Below are positions 23,616 to 35,109 of a stretch of DNA of 64,000 bases, piece by piece. The stretch's first letter is position 1; each line of letters begins with the position of its first letter. Under the pieces are notes generated by a model that did not search any database, was not told where the DNA came from, and was given only the letters and a program-made list of their open reading frames with translations. A program made the translations under genes and the position numbers. The DNA comes from Ottelia alismoides (lineage: Eukaryota; Streptophyta; Magnoliopsida; Alismatales; Hydrocharitaceae): contig JAZKJV010010129.1 of NCBI GenBank assembly GCA_037367405.1, positions 1-64,000 on the forward strand, read 5' to 3'.

Positions 23616-26369
23616 TGATGAATCCGCGATTAATCATCTCAATGTCTTGATCTTAGCAAAATCCCTGAATAAAATCTGAAATAAATGAATATAAAATAAA
23701 TAAATTAACAAAATAACTCTTGTAAACAAAATACACTAATTATTGTATATTATAATATATAAAATAAATTGAAAATAAAAAGCCGCAAAATTAAAGGAGT
23801 TTTCACCTGTAAATAGCCCAAAACTTCATATATTTTTAATAATTTCATTTCAATTCCTTTTTGGCTAATTCTTTTTCTAACTTGTTCATAACAATTTACA
23901 TAAAAATACAAAAATACAAAATAAATTTCACCTCAAATAAATGCTCCTAGATCTCAAAGAGAAAAAGTCGTAAAGTCGAACTTTCGGGCCAAATTCCCGC
24001 TCCATATGAAATCTAAATTCACCAAACTCACTTTTAAAGTTCAAGTTAGAAAATTATCTATCTAATGGAAGTGGTTTCATAAAACTTGGACTTCATTTGC
24101 GAAAGTTAGGTTTTGGGATCTTGGTGTATATTGTATATTATGTAAATATTCATTCTTTCTTCTTTTTTTATTTTATCATTCTTAATTACTATAAAAACAC
24201 AAGATAAATCATTGTTGTGTTGTATTTTGATTCTAGCATTTTATTGTATTTTTTGTCGTAAATATCTCTTCTTTAAAAGACAAAAATATATATATATATA
24301 TATAAATTAAAAAAGCAAACAAAAAATTTGTACATGTTTGTCTTCTTTTGTAAATTCTTCACTCTTTTTCTTCTCTTTATTTTTATTGTATTTTAGTAGC
24401 ATGCTTTATTATTTATTTATTTATTTATTTCTTATTCTCTACAATGGCTTCTCTTCTACCACCAACTTCCATTCAACTCCACCATTTTTAAAAACCTCCA
24501 TTCCACTCCATATTCTTCATCCAACCTCCCATTCAACTCCACCAATAATACAACCTCCCATTCAACTCCACCACTTATCTAATCTCCCTTTCTATTCTCT
24601 TTATATTCATCTCCACATAACATTTTTTCCCATATGTCATTTTAATAGAAAAAAGAGAGAGCTTGGAGTATTTTGTTAGCGACAGCAATGAAGCGTCTTC
24701 CTCAAGCGACGACCTCCTTCATGCGAGATCCACGGAGCTCCGCTCCGTGTCACCAGTTCCCCATCGAGATCACGTAGCTTCTCCGATTTTTGTTTCGCCA
24801 ATCGGATCGAGGCGACGATAGGAGTCCAGCGTAGCTACTCCGCAAATTCAGTGAAGATTCAGGTAAGTATCTCTCTTTATTTCTCTTGTTATTTTATTTT
24901 ATCTAATATTTTGTTTTCTTGTTGTCTCATAACCATATCATTTTTCATCATCTTCCCCTTCATTCATCATCACTATCATCCACCTTCCTCATACGCTTCC
25001 CCATTCCCTTTTACCACTTTTTATATATTTGTTTCCAATTTTAAAAAAACTAAAAAATAAAAAATCAAAATAAAAAAAACTAGCAGGGGATCTGCGCGGC
25101 ACCCAGCCTGCCTCGCCGCTGCCCCTCGTGCAGACACCTCCACCTCCTCCTGCTCACCACCTCCAAGCCGCTGCTGCTTCTCCTCCGCTGTTCGCGCCAT
25201 ACCTGCACAAGGTAGAAGAAGGTGTTTTCTTTATTTATTTCTTTATTGAAAAAATTGAAATTTTATTTTGTTAAGTTTATGTAATTACAAACACATCCTT
25301 GCATATAGTTTATGCTTATTTCTGTTTTGCACGGATACCCATGTGTTAATATTTTAATTTGGACTTAAATCTTGCATCTTTTTATTCAAGGAAAAACAGC
25401 ATCATGTTGAGCACTCATTCTCTGTCATCTGAATATTTATTTATATTTTTGTGAGATGTTGTGAATTAACTAAAATTGTTCAACTGAAATATTGCATATT
25501 TTATCTTATTTGTGCTCTTAAATTCATATCTCACTCACTGTTACTCCAAAAAATTCCACGAAAATTAGAGATGATGCCTTGAAATGTGTTTGAATTAGTT
25601 TCCAAATATCTTTTTAATTGGAGTTGTTTTGTGCCTTAAATAATTTATAAAGTGATTTTAATAAATGATTTTTAATTAAATCCACACATCATATTTTTGT
25701 GAAATTTCAACTCTCATGGATTATTCATCGAAATAGCTTCTTGAGATAATTCACACTCTAGTTAATTTGATAACTAGATTTATTAGGAATTAATTACTTG
25801 CAGTCACTCTATTTTTAGTAAAAAATCTATAAAAAATTCATATTTTGTCCGAAAATTAAAAAAATATTACTATAGCTTCCTTGTATCATGGTTATGTTCC
25901 AGTAAAATTTTCATAATTTTTGCTTACTGTTTGTATGAAAAAAATGTGAAAAAAACCCATAAAAGTGACCATTTTTAATTGTTGCATTTTAATGCATAAA
26001 ATTCCAAGAGAAGGTGTCTTGCATTTATTACTAGATTAGGATTCTATTAAAAATATAACTTGGCTAAATTGGACTTATTTTCTATTAAAATTAATTTGGC
26101 TAAGTTGTGTGCTTTCTTAGTGTCTTGATTCATTCACATTTGTATTTGCATTAAAAAAATTTAAAAATACCATTTCGAAATCTAAATCTGAATTTTTGAA
26201 TTAACCTGACATTGTTCCTTTGCCTCCCTGTGTTCGACCCCGGACTTGCCTGGGATATAAATTAAAGCCGAGACACTCTTCACGGAGATCTTCTCTTGGT
26301 TCTGACTGATTCGCTAAGTACATGTACTACAACGTGCCCAAATTAAAACACCTATTAAGTGACTCGTCA
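23616..26369 (+). mobile_element. 5' LTR of element IV
   Basis: It begins TGATGAATCCGCGATTAATC and ends GACTCGTCA, two bases before the primer site. It belongs to a different LTR family from LTR 1 and LTR 2, but shares the TGATGAAT-ATTCATCA start and the CCTCCCTGTGTTCGACCCC block followed by a stem (26231-26254). Its GC-rich block is short (24680-24860 and 25080-25210). A good splice-donor match, CAG|GTAAGTAT, lies at 24859-24868 and is changed to CATGTAAGTAT in the 3' LTR. A TA microsatellite lies at 24286-24304 and a TTTA run at 24410-24430. Confidence 0.9.
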
Positions 26370-26371
26370 GA

Positions 26372-26389
26372 TGGCATCGTTGCCGGGGA
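26372..26389 (+). other. Primer binding site of element IV
   Basis: TGGCATCGTTGCCGGGGA lies two bases after the LTR. It matches the tRNA-Asp complement typical of Athila elements except for GCGCC to GCATC. Confidence 0.88.
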
Positions 26390-27559
26390 GGCAAACAGCT
26401 TAGGGATTAATTTTAAAAAATTGGATTTAGATTTTCTCTTACTCGGGTAGTCTGACCCCCGGGCCACTTGTAATTAATACATTTTCACTCCATTATTTTT
26501 CTGATCATTTTTGTGTATATTTTGGTGTTTATATCTCTAATATAAATTTTATTTTCCTTGCTGGGGCCGGTAGACTTGGAGTACATCGGAGGTCGGTGGA
26601 CGCGACACGCGTTGACTACTAAAGATCAAGGAGATTTAATTTATTTTCAAGAGCATTAGCATTTTTGTAAATTTTTGTAATTATTGTGTTGTAATAATTT
26701 AGGTAATTCACCCTTTACAACGGCTCTTGTTTGAAAGCTCGTGCTTGTATCAAGACTGGACATTAGACCCACTCGTGGTCGTGTGGTTGCTTGACGTAGA
26801 ATAGGACTTGCACTCGCGGCTCTTAGAGCATTTTATTAGAACATCTTTATTTCTTGTGCTCGTAATTTTTAGGACCACACATCACATTTAACGAGACAAA
26901 CTTAGACCGCAGGGCTATTAGTCAAATTTAACTTGTTCATCACTCGTTAATAGAACTGCATGTCTAGGAACGGTTTTCTCGTTTGCATTCATATAGTATA
27001 AAATTTTAATTCTGCCTTGCATCCCGCATGTAGAGCACGAGGATCATTGTAAGTCTCCTGAACTGGGTATGCATCATTGATTTCACTATTTGCATCGGTT
27101 TTTCTCGACTCCCTCCCCTTGGTTTTTGAAACTTAGGTTAAACGGAACACGGGACTGATCGTTAGGCGTGCTTTTCTTAGTGGATTAATCAAGTGATAAC
27201 CGAACTTAAAATCGAGACTGCTAATCAGTGTTGACCAAAAAAACTGACTAAAATTAACACTTGTTTTTGGAAGAGCAAAACCCTCATTGTATGCTTGGTT
27301 ATTGTGATTGTTGAGAGGTAAGGACGCATCCCTAGGATAGTGCCTAAAACCTACTCATTAAGCCTTACGTAATTGGACTTATAACTTGATTTATCAGCTA
27401 ATTAAAATTGAAAAGATAAACGATCGAACTTTTGCGACCATCACCATGTTAAGTAGGTGAACTCAAGGTTTGCTCATGTATTTGTTTGTTCGTGTATTAT
27501 TCGGTGCACTTGTACGCTTTCTTCATCGATCCGCTTCATTCTCCCATCTCCCTTCCAAG
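26390..27559 (+). mobile_element. 5' leader of element IV
   Basis: This is 1.17 kb of non-coding sequence between the primer site and the first ORF. No conserved motif or ORF is supported. Confidence 0.7.
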
Positions 27560-28498
27560 ATGTTAGAATATTGGTCATCATATCCATGTCATTCTTCTTT
27601 GACCATATTTCAACCATCTCCACCTTCTTATTCCTCCTCATACCCACACCCCGACCGCGAAGCCAGAACTCCGACAGACTTCTCCACTTCTTCATCCTTC
27701 TCACCTATTCCACACTCTTATATACCTGGCCCACAACCACCCTAGATTAACTTACCATATTCTCGTCCGCTTGTAGGAATTAAGGAACAAATCATAGAGC
27801 AAGCCACTGCTGAGATGAATGATTGTCAGAATCAGTTGCCCCCTCATACATCATTTTCACCTCGAGTTGGGACTGGACAACAATTGACCTATACACATCC
27901 CGACTTAACCTTTGGGTACAACACAGTCGACCAAACAAACCGAATGGAGAGACCTACACCATATGATCTTCCTGAATTGATTGACCTGAGTGATAGAGCC
28001 CACATTGGCCAACCTTCATATCACCCATTCGGAGAGCCGACATATACAGGGGATTGGATTCATACGACTGATTTACATACCCCTTGTCTACTAACTCCAC
28101 CTTATGAGGCTTCGTCCAACATGTGCCATACAGATGTGCCATACTCAACCCAGCATTACACACTTGAGTCAAGGTGTATTGAGTATAAGAGCCCGAGTTC
28201 TCAGCAGTATCCTCCAACTGAGCAGACTTCTCTCATGAGGGATCATGAGAACTTATTGGGGGATGACATTTGTAGACCGATCAAGAGTCCAGGTAGGAAT
28301 GTGGATCATGGATTTTGCGGATTGAATTTTGAAAACCTGGAAGACACCGGATTGACCACACGTCATGTACACCTGGAGTCCCTTCTACCTCCCTCTTCTA
28401 TTAACCACTTTCCCTCCAAACTAGAGTCTGTACATTCTCCTAGTCCTCCTTCACTTATCAAAAAGATCAAAGAATTGAAAACTCAGAAAACAACATAA
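27560..28498 (+). pseudogene. Tyr/Pro/Ser-rich ORF of element IV, one in-frame stop
   Basis: From the ATG at 27560 (an earlier in-frame ATG is at 27470) the frame stays open to 28498 except for one TAG at 27743-27745. That gives about 312 codons. The first 60 residues are rich in Ser, Pro and Tyr (PSPPSYSSSYPHPDREA). The rest is acidic and Tyr/His/Pro-rich (YHPFGEPTYTGDW, TPPYEASSNMCHTDVPYST) and ends in a Lys-rich tail (LIKKIKELKTQKTT). It occupies the position of gag. The gag core seen in element I and the zinc knuckle C-X2-C-X4-H-X4-C are both absent. Function is unknown. It could be a fast-evolving gag remnant or an element-specific protein. The stop may be a single mutation. Confidence 0.6.
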
Positions 28499-28749
28499 AT
28501 ATTGAAAATAGAAAAGATCTACAAAAATGGGTCCTACACTTAGGGAAGCATTGGATAGAAAGTTGATTTTTGAACTTCCCTTAATAATGGCATTGAACAC
28601 TTTCCCGACCTTAAAAGATTTGTGAGAAGTAAATTGATGCCTAAAAGGTCGGGAAATAAGAGGACAAGGACTGAGAAACATGTAGTGTCTATGGCCACCT
28701 CTTTGACGATAGGAAGAAAAAACCAAGGGCCGCAGAGTAAAGCGGTTGC

Positions 28750-29130
28750 CTAGGTTTGATTGTGAAATCAAAGGTACCACCTTCTCCCATGCAAGAATCG
28801 GTGATAACTCACCGATTAATATCCTCCCGATCTCCGTGTTTGCCAAGCTCAAACTCGGATCTGCCAAGAAGTTAAGAGAGATGATTCAGTTGGCAGATCG
28901 ATCCATTAAACGGTAGAGAGGAACCATTTAATTCATTGTTACTTTTCAAGGTGCTCTATTGTAGATAGACTTCATGATTATTGACATTGAGCACCGAGGA
29001 GAGTTCACCCAGTCTTCGATCATTCTTGGGAAGCCGTTCTTAGCCTTGTCTAAGGCAACTATAGATTGTGAGACTCGGGAAATCGATTTCACTGCATTGG
29101 GAGCACTTCAACCTCACCCAATCTTTGAGG
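28750..29130 (+). pseudogene. Aspartic protease relic of element IV
   Basis: Frame-broken sequence downstream of the Tyr/Pro-rich ORF reads INILPISVFAKLKLG, MIQLADRSIKR, a stop, then DFMIIDIEHRGEF and IILGKPFLALSKATIDCETREIDF. These correspond to the DLGASINLMP / LQLADRS / VLDMEE / ILGRPFLATA order of Athila proteases. The active-site aspartate region reads GDNSPIN in place of DxGAS, so the catalytic triad is not recognisable. Several stops (for example after IKR) show decay. No reverse transcriptase follows, unlike element I. Confidence 0.75.
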
Positions 29131-29383
29131 ATACATGATATTCCAAGGTAACCCATACAGTCACAGACAGCCGTGACCTTCGAGAGACAGTTGAGTCCCG
29201 TCTCTCTACTACACTTGAGATACTGACTGTCCAGACGACCATTGGTTCAGAGACTCCCTACACCCCACACCACCTACTGCTTGCACCACCACCGCAACAG
29301 CTTCTAGAGAGGACTCACAACTAAAAGTTGCCCCTGAGTCGAACACGATCATTTCTGATTTCCCTGACTTTTTAGATGATCTG

Positions 29384-29836
29384 ATGCACGAGTTGATCAA
29401 TGCAAAGCCAACTGAGAACATTATGCCTTACCAGAGACGTGTGCTGACCCTGCAGGAGTACTACAATACATATGGTGACTCATCTGATGATGAACCTATG
29501 GTCAGCACCTCACACTCACTACATCTAGGATCTATACCAAAAGAGACAGCTGGGACCAAATTGACCAATCTTGATAAATCGGTCGCTCCATCCTCTAGTC
29601 TATCATTGGGTAAGAAGAAGAAGAGTATTGATTCCTCGAGGTGTTCCCCCAAACTCCTCAAGACATATCACTCTCCTCTTCCTCTTGATGCTTCAGGTTC
29701 TAGAAAATCGGCTAAGAAAGTTACCTTCGACGTACCAGAGAAGGAACTTTCTGAGGAGTCCTTATCAGGTCCGGATGAGGTGATCTATATGAGTGAGCTC
29801 AGTTCGACTGTTTTGAAGCCATATTTGAGCAAGTAA
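29384..29836 (+). pseudogene. Ser/Glu-rich ORF downstream of the protease relic
   Basis: The ATG-initiated ORF has 150 codons and the frame is open upstream to about 29300 (SNTIISDFPDFLDDL). Composition: a YQRRVLTLQEYYNTYGDSSDDEP stretch, then Ser/Lys-rich sequence, then KKVTFDVPEKELSEES and a hydrophobic end LKPYLSK. After the stop the frame still resembles coding sequence for a while (HYYSSEDDFDSDTYVYYPPPRSRKKVRHK), so the stop is probably a mutation. No family is recognised. In element order it lies where the reverse transcriptase would begin. It may be a non-autonomous-specific segment. Confidence 0.45.
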
Positions 29837-30072
29837 CCGTGTGTTGACACTCGTTGGACGTTCCCTACACCTCACTATTATTCTTCTGAGGACGATTTTG
29901 ACAGCGACACATATGTATACTACCCACCCCCTCGCTCCCGCAAGAAGGTCCGTCACAAACCTTCTTGATCCTTGTATATTCTGACTCCTCCTTGTACATA
30001 TTTTCCTTCTTTTATTCCCCTCCCTCCCTCGTGATTCGCATCACTCACCCCAGTTCCGTATCATTTTCATTT

Positions 30073-30350
30073 TGTGGCTATACTTAGGATGACTAGATCC
30101 TAAGTATAGGGTGTGAGTGAACCGAGTTGCTCCATTTCTTCTTATATATTCTTTTCCACTCTCATTGGTTCCCCAATCTTGTTTTCTATCCAATACTTAG
30201 ACTACCCATAGCCTAAGTATGGGGGGCGATGCCCGCTGTGTATTCTCCCACATTCTTATATTCTTTTCACACACTTATACTTAGTACGAGCTGTGGTTTT
30301 TTGTCACCTAGTGCCATGAGGACATAGCACATGCTAAGTATAGGGGGTGT
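30073..30350 (+). repeat. Three hairpins each ending in a polypurine-tract-like motif
   Basis: First: CTATACTTAGGAT, loop gactag, ATCCTAAGTATAG, then GG (30077-30110). Second: ATACTTAGAC, 8-base loop, GCCTAAGTAT, then GGGGGG (near 30194-30226). Third: TATACTTAG, a loop of about 50 bases, CTAAGTATA, then GGGGG (near 30278-30346). The right arm plus G-run copies the element's true polypurine tract TTTAAGTATAGGGGGG at 35093-35109. Confidence 0.7.
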
Positions 30351-31379
30351 GTATATATTACATATATACTTTACCCATAGCTCGTATTTTTACATATTTT
30401 TGTATATATTATACAATAATTATGGGTTGGGTAAAAAAATCTTTTTCAAAAAAAATCTCTTAAAAAAGTTTTCAAAAAAAAAACAAAAACAAAACAAAAA
30501 CAAAACAAAAAAACGAAATCAAAAGAAAACTAATTAATAAGTTGGTTTAATCCCTGACACTTACACTTTCACACAAGACTAGTGATGTTCAAGAACACTT
30601 GGTTTATGAGGTCTTGAGATTTTGAGTTAACCAGCCATAATCGTTAGGGTCTTTTGACTTAATTATTCACATTTCCCTAGTTTGAAAGATTTGTGTGCTA
30701 TATTGCATGCTTAGTCTCTACCATAAGAATATGATCAGCACCTCACATACACGACTGCAGTTATGATGAGATGAGTTGAAATTTCACTTGAGGAACTGGG
30801 ATGAGGGATTTGAGTTTGGACTTGAATTGATGATGCTCGAGGATGGGATATAATCAATGAAGGCTTCATGAAACCTGAGTGTCAGCATTTTTAGCCAGTA
30901 CGAGAACATAGTTCTGGTACTATCTCTTGATATTTACCTATGTGCCAGAGTGTGATAAAATAAAAAATTGTTAATCAGTGTGCGCCAACTCTTGGTAAAA
31001 GCAATGAAGCTAGCCAAAAATACTAGAAAGCAATGAAATGTTAAAGAAAAGCTATCATTCCACAAAGTCAATTATCAAAAGAGCTTCCACCAAAGGCGAG
31101 CGCTCCCAACCATTTCAAAGTGTCCGCTTGGACCACCGCTTTTAGGACCAGGAGTGGGGCTTGCACCAAAAAAGGGCTCTGCATCGTAAATGCTACAAGT
31201 CTGGGTATAGAAGGTACGATAGGTACTTAAAAAAGGCAAACCCTGGTGTACTCCCAGGAAAACAAGTGCAGACGACTCCAACTTCTCTTGATGGACGCAC
31301 TGATCAACACCAAAAATATGCGTTGAGTAATAAGGCACTTGAGAGGATCCTTGTTCATATGAGAGGGAGAGAAGAAATG
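30351..31379 (+). mobile_element. Non-coding 3' region of element IV
   Basis: This stretch starts with A-rich simple sequence (CAAAA repeats at about 30475-30512) and continues to the nested solo LTR. The remainder, 34704-35096, follows that LTR and ends TGCTCGAGTAGTAGCAAAG before the polypurine tract, a form common at Athila 3' ends. No ORF is supported. Confidence 0.7.
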
Positions 31380-31384
31380 ACACG
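31380..31384. repeat. Target site duplication ACACG (partner ACACA, 34699-34703)
   Basis: Four of five bases agree. The difference is a CG to CA change, the usual decay of a methylated CpG. Confidence 0.65.
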
Positions 31385-32191
31385 TGATGAATCCCTGTTC
31401 ATCATTCTTTATTCTTTTATTTTAGCTAACTATCTTGGCAAAACACCATGTATATAGTTGTAAATACAACAAGTTACAAATAAGCATGCATTTGTTAAAT
31501 ACCAATAATTAGCATGTATTTGTGTAAAAATAAAAGAATAAAGAATAAAAGAAAAAGAGGAAAATATTTAGAATAAATATTGAGTGACCTGAACCCAAGA
31601 GAGGGCCCAACATGGGCCTGATCGCCAAATAAAATAAGTAGATAGAGATAGGGCCACTCCATCTTGTACATATTCCATCCCTCTCTCTATATATATTTTT
31701 TATTTTCACAAAATAAAAATAAAAATGTGTTTCCACTCCCTTGGATATAATCCTAAAAATAAAACAAAAATTAGAAAAATAAAATAAAAATAAAAAAGGG
31801 TAATTTCTCTCTCACCTTGTGTAAAATACATGTACATATGTACCATATACCTGTTTATTTCACACTTGTAAATAAGCAATAAAAATAAAATAGAAATTAT
31901 TTTATACTCCAAATTTTATGTTTATAAATAAAATAAATAGAAAATTGGGGTATTTGTACAAAAATAAACAAAATAAAAATTAAAATAAATAAATATTTTA
32001 TACATGAACATAATGTAATATAATGTATAAACCTTAATTTATTTTTCAAAAAAATAAATAAAAATCATAATAAATAATTTGAAAAATAATAAACATTTTT
32101 CATGTTGAATATATTTTAAAATAAAACCGTTTTTTTATTTTTTGACAAATAATTTTGACCCTGCTAATTTCTGATTGGTCCACGGGGGAAC

Positions 32192-32207
32192 GTTGACCCC
32201 AGTCAAC
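32192..32207. promoter_or_regulatory. Inverted W-box palindrome
   Basis: GTTGAC-ccca-GTCAAC, preceded by GATTGGTCCACGGGGG, lies 203 bases before the TATA box. Confidence 0.65.
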
Positions 32208-32409
32208 TGCACCCCCGGACCTATCTTCTTCGCAGATCTGGTTTCAACACAAATTTCTACCATTTTCCCTCACTGATTCGATCACCATTCCATCTCGATT
32301 CGCTTTCCGATTATAGAGGAATGATCCATGATTCTCGCCCATCGATTCCGTTAGGGATCCATTCCTCGATCCGCGTGCCTAAGCTCCACCTTTCGCGGAC
32401 CCTGCAAAG

Positions 32410-32416
32410 TATAAAG
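32410..32416 (+). promoter_or_regulatory. TATA box of the nested solo LTR
   Basis: TATAAAG is followed by GCATCTTTGG about 25 bases later, as in the LTR at 39036-42687. Confidence 0.65.
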
Positions 32417-34517
32417 CCACCTGGAGCCGCAACTTTTCCTGCATCTTTGGACATTTCCTTCGTCTCTTGGGAGCTCCATTTTCCTCCTTGAGTGATATCA
32501 AGTGAGGAGGAGTGTCGTAGTAAGATCTCGAGGTGTTTAGCCCTAAGTTCGACGAGCTTCATCGCCGTGCTTCGCTGCAAGGTGGGCTCCAGCCTCTGTA
32601 CGCGTCAATCCATTGAGGCAATGACCCCCTGAAGGTCTGCGACCTTCATCCTAGACGCCAGCATCCACCAGGTAGCCTCGATAGCCTTTAGCTTGCTTTA
32701 GATTCCAAATTTTCGATTTCCGGTCAAATAGCATTCATCGGATCATCCTTCTGATCGGACCATCTGTTTAACCTACCGATGATCGTATCATCTTCACGAG
32801 ACTTCCCCCCCCACCTTCTATGCCCATCCATCCACCTCGGTCCGCCTAGGAATGAGCTATTAGCCCTCCTCCGTCGTCGCTTCGCCGGATGGCACACCCC
32901 GCCTCATCTACCCCTCCATTCCGTGTGCTAACGGGTCAAGGCACTTCTCCCTCGATCCAACGATTTGTCTGTGCAGATCAGAACGCCAAAGGGACCTCAT
33001 CTGGAGGTCCAAACATCAGGGCACAACCGCTCCAGACCCCTCGCATCGCCGGAGCATTCCAGGAGCTTCCGTCCTCATTGGAGCATCCCTACAGCTGCGG
33101 AGCATCACCGGCAATCTTTTCCTCATCTGAGCAGCACGTGAGAACACCCCTGCTGCGCGTATCGACTGATCAAAGCTCGCCGGAGGCGAGTTCATCGGTG
33201 TTCTTCCTGGAGCTGTCCAAGCTGTTGGATCGAGACCCCCTCTCTAATTCTGATCGTGATCGTCCGTCATCCGAGGTGTCTCGTCTGTTGGATCCATCTG
33301 AGGATCAGATCTAGCACGTCCATCGTCGAAGGATTATCAGAAGCTCTGAGCCATCCGATCATAAGTGAAGAATCCTTAGGCCCTCTTTGCCTTTTGCATT
33401 TATTTCGTAGTCCTGTAAATAGTTTTAGCAGTTGTTTTTAGTTTGGACATTTTGCACTTAGGACCTTATATTTTTCATAATTTGCATTTTAGTCCTTCTG
33501 TATATGGAACACATGATACCCCACGTGACTTTGGGTTATTTGCATTACAAATCCTGGATTCTATTGTTATTATCAATTGAAGCTTTATTTCTCGTATTTG
33601 CATTTATACCCCTGTTTGCCTGCTTCACGTGTCGCCCTTGTGCGGATATGGGATTTTTGCATATCCAACCCTATACTCTTTCCACGTGTTATTGTTTGGC
33701 TGATACTTTTCCATAATTGCATATTGGTCCCTATGTGTTGTGTCTCTTTGATTGTCTTGAATAAATAGAAAATCACTTCTAAATTTCATGAAATTTGGAA
33801 ACATGGCTCCTGCCATGGTGTAAAAATTTCTATGAATTTTTGGGGTCATTTTGTTTTCATTTGATAATTTTAAAAATTCAAAAACCTTAAAATTTGCATT
33901 TGTCCAGTTTTGAAAAACAACTAAAATATTATTAAAAATTCTCTAAAAATCCAAAAAATTATTGATTGTTTGTTTTGTTTTGTTTTCACTTCTATCCAAT
34001 TTTCATTACATTTTAAATTTTCATTACATTTGGATTTATAAAAACCCTAAAAATTGAAAAACATTGAAAAACATAGAGAAAATAATTAAAATTCTTAAAA
34101 ATTAAAAAAAATGCATTTATAGTTTCTGTAGTTAAAGTTTTATTCCTAGTCTACAATAAAATTATTGATTGAATTTTATAAGCAATTTAGGTATTTTTAA
34201 ATGCCTTTAGATTCTGGCTGCACATTGTGTTGTATTTTCGACCTTGCTTCAATTTATAAAATTCACTAAAAATCAGAAAAATCCAAGAAAAATACCAAAA
34301 ACATCTGAATATTTCTAAAATCCAAAAATATTTTTATTCGAATTTCCTGAGTATTTTGATGTGCTAAATAGTTGTGTGTTTGTGACTTGTGAGTGTTTTT
34401 ATACATTTTTCCTTAATATTAAAAATTACAAAAAATTAAAAAAATATAAAATCCACCAAAAATAGTTGTTTTTGAATCTCCGACTACTTCGTAGGTTTAC
34501 CATACCGTGCTCCTTGT

Positions 34518-34541
34518 GTTCGACCCTGGTAGTTATACCAG
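34518..34541 (+). other. GTTCGACC motif with stem-loop near the LTR 3' end
   Basis: GTTCGACC is followed by CTGGTA-gtta-TACCAG, a perfect 6-bp stem. The same motif and stem position recur in the other LTRs of the window. Confidence 0.6.
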
Positions 34542-35096
34542 ATAAAATAAAATAGTGAGACCGCTATTTGTTTGCTTGCTTGCTTGATCTTTATTGGTGG
34601 TCTTCTTGATTTTCTTGATTGATTCCGATCCAAGTGGTTGAGGTCGCAACGACCTATGGCACATTTTACCCTTAGTCGCTCGGGATTTCGGGACATCAAC
34701 ACAATCCTATGCCCCCCATCAACTGGCCTTCCATCTACACTTTTAAGTCTGACAACTAAAGAGACGATGAATTGGATGCAAGAAATGGTTTATTCCCTAG
34801 TGTTGAGGGTCGGGTTCTTAGGAGAGTCTCTTAAACTAGAACCTTGGGTGACATTGTGACTCTTCTCTTGTAACTGAAGTCAACACTGACGTCATATCCT
34901 TACTATATATGTATAAAAAGAGAGTATGATGATTAGGGAAATTGGATACCTTTTGACTAGAGCTTGATTCATCTTAGAATTTTTAGGATCTCTAAAACCG
35001 AGAGTTCTTGAACGGATCAAGTATTCTATTTACATGCACAGTCAGGGGATATTCCAACTTATTCATTCTTTTTTTGCTCGAGTAGTAGCAAAGTTT

Positions 35097-35109
35097 AAGT
35101 ATAGGGGGG
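35097..35109 (+). other. Polypurine tract of element IV
   Basis: AAGTATAGGGGGG directly precedes the 3' LTR start TAATGAATC. Confidence 0.85.

Larger units (their letters stand above)
31385..34698 (+). mobile_element. Solo Athila-like LTR nested in element IV, 3314 bp
   Basis: It starts TGATGAATCCCTGTTCATCA and ends ATTTCGGGACATCA. No primer site follows. It is flanked by ACACG/ACACA, so it is a solo LTR. It is the same family as LTR 1, LTR 2 and 39036-42687. Parts: AT-rich U3, palindrome at 32192-32207, TATA at 32410, GC-rich block 32160-33350, acceptor-like GTGCAG at 32971-32976, motif array 33370-33745, and a GTTCGACCC plus stem at 34518-34541. The ORF at 32889-33314 lies in the GC-rich block and has no recognisable domain. 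Confidence 0.85.

Noticed and set aside
24286..24304. TA dinucleotide run as a possible functional site
   Set aside because: It is an ordinary microsatellite and is much shorter in the matching 3' LTR near 35781.
27954..28867. Minus-strand ORFs opposite the Tyr/Pro-rich ORF and protease relic
   Set aside because: They are shadows of the plus-strand coding region of element IV.
31161..31457. A basic 98-codon ORF before the nested LTR
   Set aside because: It runs across the insertion border into the LTR, so its end is accidental.
32889..33314. A 141-codon ORF resembling a Ser/Pro-rich protein
   Set aside because: It lies within the GC-rich block of a solo LTR and lacks a domain or counterpart in sister LTRs.
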